Assembly: GCA_030685235.1 (NCBI GenBank) | Contig: MU839133.1 | Coordinates: forward strand, 124,001 to 188,000 | Reading direction: 5' to 3' | Length of the DNA stretch: 64,000 nt | Source of the DNA: Copromyces sp. CBS 386.78 | Taxonomy: Eukaryota > Ascomycota > Sordariomycetes > Sordariales > Sordariaceae | Part shown: positions 1 through 11,257 of the stretch, one piece after another | How positions within the stretch are numbered: position 1 is the first letter of the stretch | How the letters are laid out: each line of letters begins with the position of its first letter | Position numbers and translations under genes: made by a program | Notes under the pieces: generated by a model | What the model saw: only the letters and a program-made list of their open reading frames with translations | What the model was told of the DNA's origin: nothing | The model's database searches: none

Positions 1-1086
1 TCACACCTTTGACGCTACGGAATTAGGTCCGTGAATTCGACGCACGGCAGTCAAGTGATTCGGCCGATCCCGAAGCCAAAACATGAGAAAAAGTCAAAGA
101 GTCCCTTGCAAAGACTGGACCTTTGAATCGAAATGTTGTCAATTTTGTCACAGACTGAACAAAAATGGAAAGCTAGGACGGAACTAGGCAACCAACAGGG
201 CACTCACCCTGCCGCGAAAAAAGGTTACATTCATGGGTTGTTTCTTGAATTTGACTTTTTGTTATGACGGTCCAGACCACAATTGAGGTGGTCGTCATGT
301 TTTGATGTCAAGAGAGAGAAATTGATGGTCCTGACCCTGCAGTGACTGAACATGTTAACAAGGAAGAGCCTGTAAGTTACCGTTTAAGCTTTCAGGGGAC
401 CGCACTCCACCAGTGACATCACTCCACTCAGCACCCACACCACGCGGAATTAAGAGGCCCAAATACCTGGCAAACTGGGCACCCGTTGCTTGAGAATGTG
501 ACCAATGAGAGGGCAGAAAGCAGAATGACATCAAATAGCCGATAAGAAGCAATCGATAAGGTGATAAGGTAGGTAACCCCTCCTCTGACGAAAGCTCCCC
601 GCCGCAACCTAAGTCAACCCCTCACCGCCGTTCGCTTGTCTTTTCCGACATGTTGGTCGAAGACGACAGACAATTAAACCAGCACCACAGCACCACACCA
701 ATGCAACCATTCAACAATGCAACAACAGTCCACAATTAATTTGAACATGGTTTGGAGGGGAATCGAATTGCTATCTCTATCAGGTGTGTGTTGTGTATCT
801 GCTTTATATAAAAATCCAAATGCTAAACCCTCCCAAATTGTATGGCTCGCACTCACTCTCTGTAGCTGCTCTAGCGGGAGAGAGAAGCGATAACCACATT
901 GTTTCGTAAACCCAAGTATAAAAAAACAAAAAAGAAATGCATGAGGTGTATATGACAAGAGAAAAAAGAAAACATGATACAAGATCGCTCCTACGCCCGT
1001 CCGCGCTTCTATAACAGCAGCAAGCAAGCAAGCAAGCAAGCAAACAAGCAACATTGAGTGACGCCAAGAAAGTTTGAAAAAGATGG
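1..1086. other. Gene-free flank with a GCAA microsatellite
   Basis: I see no supported gene here. The right part is the 3' flank of the minus-strand gene that ends at 1087. A tetranucleotide run of GCAA/CAAG units lies at about 1019-1052. The open frames across it encode Cys/Leu-rich sequence produced by the repeat and are probably chance. Confidence 0.6.
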
Positions 1087-2170
1087 TCAACGACGACTGC
1101 TCGAAGAAACAGCATGAAGCACGTGTCCCGAAGGATACCCGTTCGGGTAAACGCCGACGTTGCTGATACTGTCTCCGGGCGCTACGCTACCGTCATCCGA
1201 CCAGTCGCGCTTGGCAGGCCCGCTGGAGAGATAGGTCGGCGCCGTGCTGAAGGTGTCGCCGTCATGACGTTTTTGGTATGATGATGTTGCGGGTTGATAA
1301 GTTGCGTGGTGGTGGCTGTTGTTGTCGCGGGGATGGCTCTCACGACGTTGCTGTTGCTGCTGCTCTAGACACTGACGGCATTCGCGGGATGACACGCTCA
1401 CGCTGTTGGGAAACGTGTTAGTAGGCGGGACATGAGGATGGTACGAGGCCGAACGAGGCAACGTGGGCTTGGTGCAGATGGTGATGGTGTGTGTGTTTGT
1501 AGTACATGTAGGAGGAGTGCATGTGGTGACATGAGCATGGCCTGTCCCCGAAACGTAGCGGACGCCCGAGCCAACAACAGGAAGATCATGAGAACCATGA
1601 CCACCGCCGCTACCGCTAACTCTCCTCTCAGAACCGGAGGCGAGCCGATAACTTGAGGAGAAGTTGTTGGCCGACGACGACCGGGGGAGATGTGGTGGAC
1701 GTTGTGTAGAACTTGAAGCAGTACAAACAACAATGCGATGTGGTGTTGGGGATCGGGACCGATGAGTAGGGGGTGTATTACATCTGTGCAGGGAACCGGC
1801 AGGGAGAGGTCCGAGGACCTTGCCGCCCTTGACAACCATCTGGATGCCCTCCTTGAGGAAGACGACACCGTCACCCTTGGTATCGCCAATGTAGTTCTCG
1901 CCGCTCCGAACCGAGCCGGTCCAGAACTGGACAGAATCGGCACCCTGGACGACAAACTCGCCAGCGTTGGCCTTGGCCTCGAAGGTCTGCTCCGTCACTT
2001 TGGGGGCCGAGGCGAGGTCGGAAGCCCTCTTGGAGATCTCGGTCGAGCCGTTGACCCAGAAGGTTTGCTGTTGTGCGCGGGCATATGTTAGCCTCTGAAT
2101 CTCTCAAGAGAACAGCCAAAGAACAAGATCCTCAGCGGTTACTTACGAGGCTCTCACGCTGGCCAGACAT
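1087..2170 (-). CDS. Unrecognised low-complexity protein, two exons
   Basis: I do not recognise a family. Exon 1 (2170-2147) encodes only MSGQRESL. A 79-bp intron (2146-2068) has a GTAAGT donor, a GCTAAC branch site and a CAG acceptor, and joins in phase 0 to exon 2 (2067-1087), giving about 334 residues. Residues 9 to about 100 look ordered (Gly/Val-rich, with the stretch EFVVQGADSVQFW). The rest is Ser/Thr/His/Pro-rich, with a short Gln run and several Cys-containing Thr-rich segments, and is probably disordered. No signal peptide or membrane span is visible. The start is chosen because it gives a clean splice into the long frame. The C-terminal tail could be shortened by a further intron I did not find, so the N-terminal 100 residues are the safer part. 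Confidence 0.62.
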
Positions 2171-4886
2171 GTTGGATGGTTGTGTTTTGGTGGTGGTAGA
2201 AGGGTAGTTGATTTGGTGGAGTTGTTGTTGTTTAGGTTGGTCAAGGTATGTCAAGTTGCTTGTTGTTGTGTTTTGGGATTTCAAGTTCAACAACCCTCTC
2301 GAGAACCTGGGACTGTCGATCTATTTATCATCACTTGCTCTCGGCTCTCAGCTACTCCGTCTCTCTTCATGCCCAAACAAGCCACAGCTCCCAATCCACA
2401 TCCACATCCATAGCCCCTCTCTGTCTTGTCTCAGGCGTTGAGGTGCATCCCGAATCGGGCCATCGTGGAGTTTCAACGACCCCGAAGGTGGGCCGGGAGT
2501 ATGTAACCTGTTGGCTACAGAATATTCCGACCGGCCAATGGAACGGGCTACCGCCCGCGCCATCAAAGATTGTACACTATACTCTACACCAGCCCAGCCA
2601 GTTGGCCACGCCACGGTACGGCGCCTAAACGAGATGCCCAACATGGCAAGGTTCCAACAGGTCAGCAACCAACAACTGACGTGGAGGCGGCCTCACAGCT
2701 CCTCTCTACAGGTAGCGATTTGCTCGGCATCGCTGGCTGGCGTCAGCCTGCAGTCCGGCGTCGTCGTCGTTGACCCCTCACTCCATTCAGCGTCCTGACG
2801 TTGTGCCCGTCGTCCACTGCCAGCCTGGCGGGTGGGTTCCCATCAGGAGGCTAGGCCTGTTTTGGGTAAAGGCTGCAGCAGCAGAAGCCGCAGTCGAGTC
2901 GTCGACCGCTTTCAAGAGAGCTTTTCTACGAGTCATTTGCTAAAAAAGTCGGCCTCACTCAAGAACCATCGCCTTGTGTGAGCAGTCAGTCGTTGCGGCG
3001 CCTCGAATTCTCTGGAGGAATGGGCTGGGCCTCAACCACCAAAAAGAGCGAGCGAGCCTGTCACTCGTCAGGCTGGAAAAGTGGCTGGCCACTACGCTAG
3101 CACACGGCTACAGTAGGGCACTGATCACAAACCGAGCCGGCGGTTCCATGTTTCGACCTTACGGCGCACCCATTCATCATCGTCACAGAACGTTGTGCGC
3201 GCGGCAAGGCCTCATTGGTTTCTGTGGATTGCCGACCCTCAGCCGGCAAAGGCCCCTATTGGCTATTCGCCCTCCTTCAACTGGGGCAAGTGGAAGCCAG
3301 CCCGCCCGTCAAAAAGATGTGGAGCGGTCGATTAGCGTGGTGGCCCAGATCAAGACCCCAAAAAGGGGGCGCAAAGCAATGGCACTCGCATATCGAGATG
3401 GAGCACGTGGAACCACTCCATCCATCGACGAACAAACAAACGAACAAAACGACGCACGCAAAAAGGGGTCTAGTGTACCTCATCATCAAGGTACTCAGAG
3501 TTCTTCGAGGGCGACTCGCAAAGTCAAGAAAGACAGGACGGGCGGCAACATCGGTAGACAGCGGCATCAATGGCATGCAAAAATGGCAACAAAATAGGGC
3601 CACATTTGATGGCCTAGGTCGATGTTGCTCGATGGCGATTTGCATAGGTAAGAAAGGTTGTTGGCTGACGATTCAGAACGATCTGCACTTTCTCGACCAC
3701 CTCGACCTTTTGCGATCCTGCATAGCCCCTTCTTTTCTCCCATCACCACTGGCCCTACCACGCCTACTAAGAGTTTTTCCACAAGTTCTAGATTTGTTTA
3801 CGTGGCCGAACGATATTTCTGGCCTCTTCTCGTGAGCCGAGCTAACTAGAGGTAGACTGCACTGCCAGTGAAGTTGCGTAGGGCGGGCGCGCGACTGGAA
3901 TGGTTGGAAATTGTGGGAATTTTACGTGGGATATTATTGAATGCGAAAGAATGGACCGTCGCCATCACAAATCACACTTGACGATTCACATCTTCATTAC
4001 TGTACCCGTCCTGGCTAACTCATAGGCTCTCGTGTTTCTACGAGGGGTCCATTCATCACTTTTAGCCCCGTTGCCTGCTGCCGTCCCTGAATTGCTTTTA
4101 AGCGAGCGAGACGGGTCTCACAAGCTTTTGTTTCCTGCAGAAAAGAAGCAGCCAATGTGCTGTGCAACATTGACGACCCAGAGACCGACCGCATTCAAGG
4201 CCATCGATATGCAGGTGCTAACAACATGCGTCGAGAAAAGACGGATTCCCCTTCAATGACAGGCCTTCGATATATTACCCTGGCCCTGACATTGCTGGGT
4301 CCACGACATACCTATACATACACATATGCAAGATATCTGTGCAGATACCTAGGTCTAGGCTGTGCTGACGGCCTAGGAGGAGCTATATTCTAGGAGCTCG
4401 TTCCACTACCCACGACTGGCAAGTCAAAGTGGGTTTGTGACTCGTGAGGCCTCAGTTTTCTTTGCAGGATCTCGGAAGAAATCTGACAAATGTCAACAAT
4501 GGCTTGTCGTTGGATAGGTAACCATTGCATTGCAAACGTTACTCGCGTCGAAAGCGGCAGGGCGATATGAGCTGTGTTATTGATGAGTTCTACTTGCTTT
4601 TCAGTCTTTGATGGATCAGTCAGCTCATGCTAATGTCAGCGCAGGGACTGAATGATACTGTATGTGATTTGTTCACATCGACAGTTCGTCTGACAAAGAT
4701 GCCGTTCGGTTTTCCATGCCGGACTTCCGAGAGATTCGAGACTCCGAGTGAGAAGCGCCGGCGTCATCACATACGGATCGAGGCATGTCCATCTTCGAGC
4801 ATCGACGCCCGCCCAGATAACCTCAACGCCCATTTTCCTCTCCGACACGCTCAGTCACAACACCAACGCCACCACCACCAACCCCA
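2171..4886. other. Intergenic, 2.7 kb
   Basis: Promoter side of the minus-strand gene starting at 2170, then spacer up to the 3' end of the thioesterase gene. The open frames here (for example 2974-3597) lack splice continuity, recognisable motifs or protein-like composition. I see no RNA gene. Confidence 0.55.
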
Positions 4887-5968
4887 TCAAATCCTACTCT
4901 GCCCCTTCATCCCCGCCTGTGCCCTCCCCGCCAAATTCCTCTCACTCCCCAACACCAACCCAACATGATTACTAACCACCACCAACTCCCCTTGCTCATC
5001 CATCACCAGAACCTCCAGATCGAACCTCCCCGCTCTAACCTCCTTACTGCTCACTCTCATCCTCAACCACTCCCACCCTTTTTCGGGCGCAGCCTTCTTC
5101 TGCTCAACATTCATAACAACAGTCGGATACCAATGCCTCGCATCGTGTCTGAAAGCCGCCGCCCCCTCTTTGTTCATGTTACTCTCCTCCTCCTCCTCAT
5201 TGCTCCGGGGGCGATACGCCTCAACGACATAAGGCCAGCAATCGGACACGTACCCCAGCGTCGCATCCGTGAACCTTTCCCCCGAGGCCAGGCGGATCCA
5301 AAGATCGATGATGGATTTACGGACCTGCCCGGCGCGGGGCATGTAGAATCGCGTGTTTTGGAGCGCGCGGATGTAGCTGAATCCCGGGGGCAAACGGATG
5401 GCGGTCCAGTTTGCGTCTTGTTGGCCGTTTTGTTTGCTCAGCAAAGAAGAAAAGTCGGGTTTGGACAAGGTGAGCGGTGGGGGGACAAGCGAGAATTGCG
5501 TGTCGAGAGTTATACCCGCCATGGAGGAGAGGTTGGTCATTACCAGGTAGGCGGTTAGACGTTTTTTGCCGCCGCCTTGGGACAAAGTAGCGTGCAAAGT
5601 GGTTAGTTGGCGGCCGGGCTTGACGTCCTCGATGATGATGGTTGCTGGTCCGACTTGGGTGCGGTTGAGGTACTCGAAGTGGGCGTTCATGACGTGCGGT
5701 TGCGGGTTGCTGGGGGAGCGGGAGGAGCCGTGCAGGATGGCGGCTTGGAGGATGCATGATGCTACGTAGCCGCCGTTGGGGACTGTGATGGAAGTGTTAG
5801 TAATATTTGGCGTGCAGATATCTGTGTGAATAAAACAGAGTGATTCTTACCGGCGCCGATGCAGAATGAGTCTACCAGGTTGGCTTGGTAGGTGTTGGCA
5901 TCGAGCCTCTTGATCTCGGTTGCCTTGGCGAAGGGGATAATCTCCGTTGATGGTTTGTCTGACGCCAT
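4887..5968 (-). CDS. Thioesterase-like (acyl-CoA thioesterase, hotdog fold)
   Basis: Predicted to hydrolyse acyl-CoA thioesters; substrate unknown. Exon 1 (5968-5851) and exon 2 (5782-4887) are separated by a 68-bp intron with a GTAAGA donor, ACTAAC branch and CAG acceptor, phase 1, giving about 337 residues. The product fits the fungal TesB-like/4HBT_3 'thioesterase-like superfamily'. The N-terminal hotdog has the hallmark PNGGYVASCILQAA just after the splice (about residues 41-54), followed by HFEYLNRTQVGPATI and a VKPGRQLTTLHATL strand. A second hotdog half carries TDATLGYVSDCWPYVVEA, and the C-terminus ends in a strand-rich DLEVLVMDEQGELV segment. The double-hotdog length is normal for the family. 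No targeting signal is visible. It stands alone, so the context does not suggest a pathway. Confidence 0.85.
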
Positions 5969-6704
5969 TTTGGTACTGTGTTTCCAGGATACTATGGTAC
6001 GGAACTTTAGAGATACAATGGTTCTGGAAAGATATTTGTAGCACTTATACGGTGGTGGTGTTGATGATACGGGGAACAGTTACCCCAATCCCCACATTGG
6101 TGAGACTGTTTGAGCCTCGGTTGCCAACCTAGTCGGCAGCTCGCCGATTACATCTTGATCGAAACTCAACTGCGTTAGAGGAATGGTAGGATTTGGGTTT
6201 GAGGTTTGCGATGTGCAATGATCAATCATTCCTCTTCATTGCTTGTCTTGATGTACACTTGAGCCCTGGTAAGTTCGTTAGCTCGGTACATACAGCGTTT
6301 TCGACAGGGCAGGCCGCTGCAAATGCCCTGCAAATGCCCTGCAAGTACGCTGTAAATGCCCTCTAGCTTTACCCATTATAAGGTAGAAGGTGGGGATAAT
6401 TGATACTGGTGATTTGGGTGATTCTGGTCCATGAGCTGGCGAAATAAAGAGAGAGAGTGTGTATGAGAATTGCTGAAATGTGCTGTCAACTCGTTCTCAC
6501 CTTGAGATCAGGCGATTTGAGCCAATCAGATAGCGTAGATAGACCTGTCCTGGCTGTCACCCCTTGTAAGAAAATATGGGGCAAGAACCAGACTAACAAA
6601 CTTTCAGAGGCTATAATGTAGGAATGGTAAAAAGAAGGATCAAGAACAGGCAAAAAGGATAACGATATCCGTGTGAGTGAGGTACCAGAAAATGCAAAAA
6701 ATAT
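5969..6704. other. Promoter region of the thioesterase gene plus spacer
   Basis: Holds the upstream region of the minus-strand thioesterase gene and a short repeat at 6318-6362. I see no gene. Confidence 0.5.
6318..6362. repeat. Short tandem repeat, TGCAAATGCCC units
   Basis: Three to four direct copies of an 11-bp unit (TGCAAATGCCC and variants such as TGTAAATGCCC) lie in the spacer between the thioesterase gene and tRNA-Ala. Confidence 0.7.
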
Positions 6705-6791
6705 TGGACAATATGGGATTCGAACCCATGGCCTTTCACAGTCGCGTCTATGGAATGCGAAGCGAAAATCATACCCCTAGACCAATTGCCC
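6705..6791 (-). tRNA. tRNA-Ala (CGC) with anticodon-loop intron
   Basis: Read on the minus strand, the gene folds as a complete cloverleaf. The acceptor is GGGCAAT/ATTGTCC, including the G3-U70 pair that is the identity element for alanine, with A73 as discriminator. The D-arm is GTC/GAT. The anticodon stem is TTCGC/GTGAA, and the T-arm is ATGGG/CCCAT with loop TTCGAAT. The 22-nt stretch between the anticodon stem halves is a 7-nt loop with anticodon CGC plus a 15-nt intron after position 37. The intron contains GCG, which can pair with the anticodon as in eukaryotic tRNA introns. The CCA is not encoded. Confidence 0.88.
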
Positions 6792-7503
6792 ACCTTGTTA
6801 TATGTTCTTTGCAATTCGGAACCTATCAACATCAAACACCGCATCTTAGTACAGCACCTCCACTTTTGGCTTCTGTCCGCCCAGCAGCTCCCCACTTGCC
6901 TCGGCTCTTGCGCGTTGACATCAAAAATCGATAACATCAACAACACATCGAACGACCTCAAGCTCCCAGCACAGAATCACATGCCCGAGATTGCACCATG
7001 TGCCACAACCGAAATAAAACCTTATCAAGTCTTGGCTGTTGGGAAACTCAACAAACTTCCCAGATTGCAAACGAAACGTCGTCATCTCGGCGGCTGAAAC
7101 TCCGTAGAACCACTGACCGCCGATGATGAAACCAGAAAAACGACGAGATGAACGCCTGCGACAGAAACGCGGCAAAGGGCTGAAGGATTCCCAAAACAGA
7201 CAATGTCCCGGTTTGACGTGGAGACTCCGGCTCCGCTCCCACGGGCTGGATCGCTGATCTTGGCATCAAATTCTCCCAAGACTGGACCGGGGACCGACGA
7301 CGAGAAAAGTTCGAGAAATCGGGCCAAGAAGTGGTTGAAGATGAAGGCTTCCGATGCTAGTTCCTGTGACGGTGTGTGATGGGGGACCCGTTTTTCACTC
7401 ATTGACTCTTCACCCTCTTCATCGCCCTGAAGGTTGAACCGGACATCTCATTTGCAACTTGAACACAACCTCACAGACGAGTTCAACACACACAACCGCC
7501 GCC
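6792..7503. other. Upstream region of the DUF829 gene
   Basis: No supported gene. It holds the presumed tRNA-Ala 5' flank and the promoter and leader of the gene starting at 7504. The Kozak context at that start (gccatgtcc) is good. Confidence 0.5.
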
Positions 7504-8433
7504 ATGTCCGAACAAGTGATCGTCGACGCGGTCGTCACCCACTCCGAAAAGACATCCCCCCTGGGCCCCGGCTTCAACCGCCTCACAGAACAAATCTACC
7601 TCCAAGAAGCCCCCTCCTCCGCCACTCCCCTCTCTCCCTCAGACCCAACCACCATCCTCCTCTACGGCTGGGGCGACGCCCGGCCCAAGCACCTCGCCAA
7701 ATACGTCGACGGGTACCGCGCCCTCTTCCCCGCCGCCAAATTCGTCGTCGTCCTCTGCCCCATCCTGCGCTGTCTCTACCAAACCCTCGAAGCCCGCTCC
7801 AAGGCCATGACCCCCGTTATTTCCGCCTGCTTCGGTTCCCTGGAAACCGCCGACCGCAAGTCCGTCGAGGCTTCTCCCAACAACAACAGGATCCTGGTCC
7901 AGGTCATGTCCAACACCGGCGGGATGTACTTGGCCGCCACGCTGAACGCCTACCGCAAACGCTTCGGCGAGGCCTTCCCTCACCACATGTTGGTCGCCGA
8001 TTCCACGCCCGGCAGCACTTCCTTCCTGCAAAACGCGGGTCCGTGGTCGCGCGCCATGGCCATCGGTTCCCCAGGATGGTTGCCCCTGCCGTTCATCGTC
8101 ACGCAAGCGCTGGCTTGCTTCTTCTTGGCGGCGTTGCACGGGTTCGGCTGGTTGATTGGCGCGTCGAGCGCGGCGGCGTATTCAGTGGCGGCGGTGAACA
8201 ATGAGGAGCTGTGTGAGAAAAGTGCGACGAGACTGTATATGTACTCCAAGGAGGACGATATTATCTATTGGGAGGATATCGAGAAGCATGCGGCGCAGGC
8301 GAGGCAGAGGGGGTATGTGGTTGATCTGGACATGTTTGAGGGGGCGCCGCATGTGGGGCATATGAGGCAGCATCCGGAGCAGTACTGGGGGGCGGTTAAG
8401 AAGACTTGGACGGAGGCTATTGTTGGGTTGTAA
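7504..8433 (+). CDS. DUF829 / PaxU-TMEM53-like alpha/beta hydrolase protein
   Basis: Single exon, 309 residues. It matches the eukaryotic DUF829 family (TMEM53 in animals, PaxU-like in fungi), which has an alpha/beta-hydrolase fold; enzymatic activity is uncertain for most members. Visible family features are a first core strand followed by ILLYGWGDARPKHLAKYVDGY (shown here in part), a central VQVMSNTGGMYLA stretch at the nucleophile-elbow position, DSTPGS after it, and a C-terminal GAPHVGHMRQHPEQYW that supplies the conserved His. A hydrophobic stretch near residues 195-225 (PFIVTQALACFFLAALHGF) may span or associate with a membrane. ATG 7504 is chosen over upstream non-ATG frame extension. 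No cluster partner is visible nearby, so a role in secondary metabolism (as the paxilline-cluster name suggests) is not supported. Confidence 0.88.
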   Translation: MSEQVIVDAVVTHSEKTSPLGPGFNRLTEQIYLQEAPSSATPLSPSDPTTILLYGWGDARPKHLAKYVDGYRALFPAAKFVVVLCPILRCLYQTLEARSKAMTPVISACFGSLETADRKSVEASPNNNRILVQVMSNTGGMYLAATLNAYRKRFGEAFPHHMLVADSTPGSTSFLQNAGPWSRAMAIGSPGWLPLPFIVTQALACFFLAALHGFGWLIGASSAAAYSVAAVNNEELCEKSATRLYMYSKEDDIIYWEDIEKHAAQARQRGYVVDLDMFEGAPHVGHMRQHPEQYWGAVKKTWTEAIVGL

Positions 8434-10339
8434 GGGATGCTTGTTCAATGAAGGGGGAAGAGATGTTGTGGGATGAGTCTGTCTTTGTGGTTGGAGATTG
8501 ACGCGGCGGTTAATACAGGGCATAATGTGGTGGAAGAGTACTAGGGAGCGCGAGAGAGAAGAACACTGATTTGCAGGTGCTTTGGATACATACTAGAAGG
8601 CATATTACAGCATTAGAATGGGGATATTTTTGGGATAGATGATGAAAGAACCGGATGATGGAATAGATGCATGGGAGCTTGAACCCGAGGGACTTAACGA
8701 ACGAACAGGCCTCTAGGGATATGCTTACAACTTTTGCATTTTTCCTTTTGCTGCCGTATTTTCATGCACTCAACGTAGAAAGCGTGATGTACGTTCCTTC
8801 GGATGCCGATTCTAGTTAAAAGCCAAGACGGAGGCAGGTCATGACAAGACACGACATGGACCATATTAGGTAGGACTTCCCGGTCTATGTTAAGATTGAG
8901 GGGTTTGTGGCCGCTTCGTGCCTCTGAAAACATATTGTAGATAAACGAACAGATGGAGTTCAAACCGAGAGTAAGGTGAGAGAAGACCTATTGATATGAC
9001 TGTAGGCTGCCATTAGCTCAGTGAATGTCAGATGTGTTGGTCCCCTTACTTACAGCTTTACATCAGGACGTAGTCCGAATCGCAACATTCATCCAGCCAA
9101 ATGGCAATGAAGTCTCCAGCTCATGGCTGGCACGACGTTACCTTACATATCCGCATCGGAGAACAATCTCAACCCCAGAGGAAACGATGTGCTGCCCCTG
9201 GTAACACAAGACAATAGAGTGTTCAGCACCCATCCCTCCCCGCCCTTGGCACGACCAAACAGAAGATAGGTACCCAAGACTCCGAAAGCGTCAACGGTCA
9301 TGCATAACCCCTTATCCGTTCAAGAACATCCTCCGAGTCAGGATACAAAACGGGAAAACACTCTTCCGACGCCCATGCGATTGGCAGTGAAGTGTTGTAT
9401 GGAGGTATGGGAGTATAAGAAAGCATATTTCGGGTCCCTGATGGATGATGACGCTAGAACTGAACAGCTGCCAAATTTCAAAGCCATTTAGTAGTCAAGC
9501 AATGCTCCTGTTTCGATCTCATTCGTAGTGCTGTTCCAAGACGAGTCCTGCGAAGAAGCCGAACATCCGCCGAATTGAACGGTTCCTGACAAAGCCATGA
9601 ACAGAAATAGCACGAGACATGGTAGGTGTTACAGAAGACTTCAGATGCCCTGTCAGGCTATTATTTGAGCAATGGCTGATGTTACCCGAAGCAGCAATGG
9701 AATGTTCGGAATTCCTTTGTAGGTAGTTGCACATGGCACATGACTCCCGTCCTCTCGCACCTTGATGTAGTCGTGGGTTGCGTGCTCCGTTCCTGTGCTT
9801 GTCTTGTCTTGTCTTGTCAGTCATCCGTCAAGCGGCGAGTGTCGTTATTGTCAAGATGTCAAGAACTCGAGATGCATCGTCGTAACCATTCGTTACCTAT
9901 TTCCCCGGATTTACCTAAATGTAGCTCGGCCTGTAACGTAAGGTATTGTCAGCCTCAGCCCTAGGTTTGTTGCTCAGGTACCTATCCCCATCTGAGCGCA
10001 TCTGACAGCGGCGGAATATGCCAGGAACAGACCTGATTGAAAACTCGGCCTCAGCCACCTGACAGTTGGTCATGGCCAATAACCTGCGACGCCCTACGTA
10101 ACTGTCCTCAATGTGGTTTCGTTCTGAAACCGCGTCTTGGCTTTTGACCGAAAAGGAAATGCAAAGGATCGTGAATTACGTTCGAGTCAGCGGAGGGAAA
10201 TGACGGGAAAGTAAGCATCGCCTAATTCAGCCGATTAACTCGGTTCCACGACATAACAGAAGGTTGTTACTCCCAAAGTCCAAATGGGCAACCATACATT
10301 GCAATGCTTTGCGGCGTGAATACATCATCTCCATTCCAG
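8434..10339. other. Intergenic, 1.9 kb
   Basis: No supported gene. Short frames on either strand (for example 8694-8963 minus, 9519-9824 minus) have no motifs, no splice support and no protein-like composition. Confidence 0.5.
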
Positions 10340-10346
10340 TATAAAT
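10340..10346 (+). promoter_or_regulatory. TATA box of the small secreted protein gene
   Basis: TATAAAT lies about 200 bp upstream of the ATG at 10548. Between them is a likely 5'-UTR intron at 10463-10520, with donor GTAAGC, branch-like GGCTAAC and acceptor CCAG. The untranslated leader is CA-rich, as is common for highly expressed fungal genes. Confidence 0.5.
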
Positions 10347-10547
10347 GATGTCGGGGTCCCAAAGGTCGATCACATCATCTCACTAACATTCTAACAGAAC
10401 TGTTCCAACACATCAAGCCTTGCAGCTACATCACTCAACAACAACAACCAACACTCAACAAGGTAAGCCAAGGTCACGGCTAACACAAGTTTAAAAGGAT
10501 CAATTCCTTACGTCTTCCAGACATTACCCCACCAAGCCAACACCAAA

Positions 10548-10934
10548 ATGCTCTTCAAGACCATTACTCTCCTCTCCCTCCTCGCCGCCGTCTCGGCCAC
10601 CGCCATCCCCCGCGCTTCCTCCACCGGAACCAACAAATGCCTTCGCGGTCAAATCTCCATTGGAGGCACGTGCTTCAAGGCCGGCGCCTTCTGCGGCGGC
10701 TTCGCTGCCATCCCTTGCGCCGACAAGAACCAGGTGTGCGTTGACGACCCGCGCGATAACTGCGACCCGAAGAAGGGAGGTGTCGACTGCGGCGGCGTCT
10801 GCATCCAGCCGCTGTTCTGTGGCGGGTTTGCGGGTATCCAGTGCCCTAAGGGTTTGACCTGTGTGGATGATCCTGGGGATGACTGCGATCCTAAGAATGG
10901 TGGTGCGGACTGCGGTGGCATTTGTGTCGCTTGA
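10548..10934 (+). CDS. Small secreted cysteine-rich protein with two tandem modules
   Basis: 128 residues in one exon. A classic signal peptide (MLFKTITLLSLLAAVSA, cleavage near residue 17) is followed by a mature chain with 14 cysteines. Two tandem modules of about 38 residues share the pattern FCGGFA-x-IxC-x5-7-CVDDPxDxCDPKxGGxDCGGxC, at about residues 50-87 and 88-127. A short CLRGQISIGGTCF segment precedes them. Even cysteine number and secretion point to a disulfide-rich extracellular protein. I recognise no named family; the CGGFAG-C-P pattern recalls Kazal-like or protease-inhibitor-like repeats, but that is only an impression. It could be an effector-like or cell-wall protein. A TATA box and probable leader intron support real, possibly strong, expression. 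Confidence 0.83.
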   Translation: MLFKTITLLSLLAAVSATAIPRASSTGTNKCLRGQISIGGTCFKAGAFCGGFAAIPCADKNQVCVDDPRDNCDPKKGGVDCGGVCIQPLFCGGFAGIQCPKGLTCVDDPGDDCDPKNGGADCGGICVA

Positions 10935-11257
10935 AGGGTAAAGGACGGGGATGATGCAGTAAGGGGGAGAGGGACGGAGAAGGATCCAGATTGTGACGGA
11001 GCGGGGATCTAAGGGGTGTTGGAAAGGGGTACAGACTTGGCGGATGAACTATCCCTGTGGCGGCGAAGGATATATGAGCCACACGGTACACTCGCTTGCC
11101 GTTTCGTCTAAACTTGCAACACAAAAACAAACCGAAGATGGAGATTATTTGCAGATCACAAATCAAGAACCTCGCGGTCCTCCATTAACCCATAGCTCTC
11201 CGAGAGTCGAAGCGGGCGTGGAAATGTGTGTGGTACATAGGTATCGTGGTCGTTTTG
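10935..11257. other. 3' intergenic region between convergent genes
   Basis: Spacer between the plus-strand secreted-protein gene and the minus-strand hydrolase. No gene seen. Confidence 0.5.

Noticed and set aside
674..1090. Cys/Leu-rich minus-strand frame resembling a membrane peptide
   Set aside because: The repeated Cys-Leu-Leu-Ala is produced by the GCAA microsatellite, and it lies in the 3' flank of the neighbouring gene.
2974..3597. 207-codon plus-strand open frame in the large spacer
   Set aside because: Arg/Ser/Lys-mixed composition with no motifs, overlaps other frames equally, and has no splice or promoter support.
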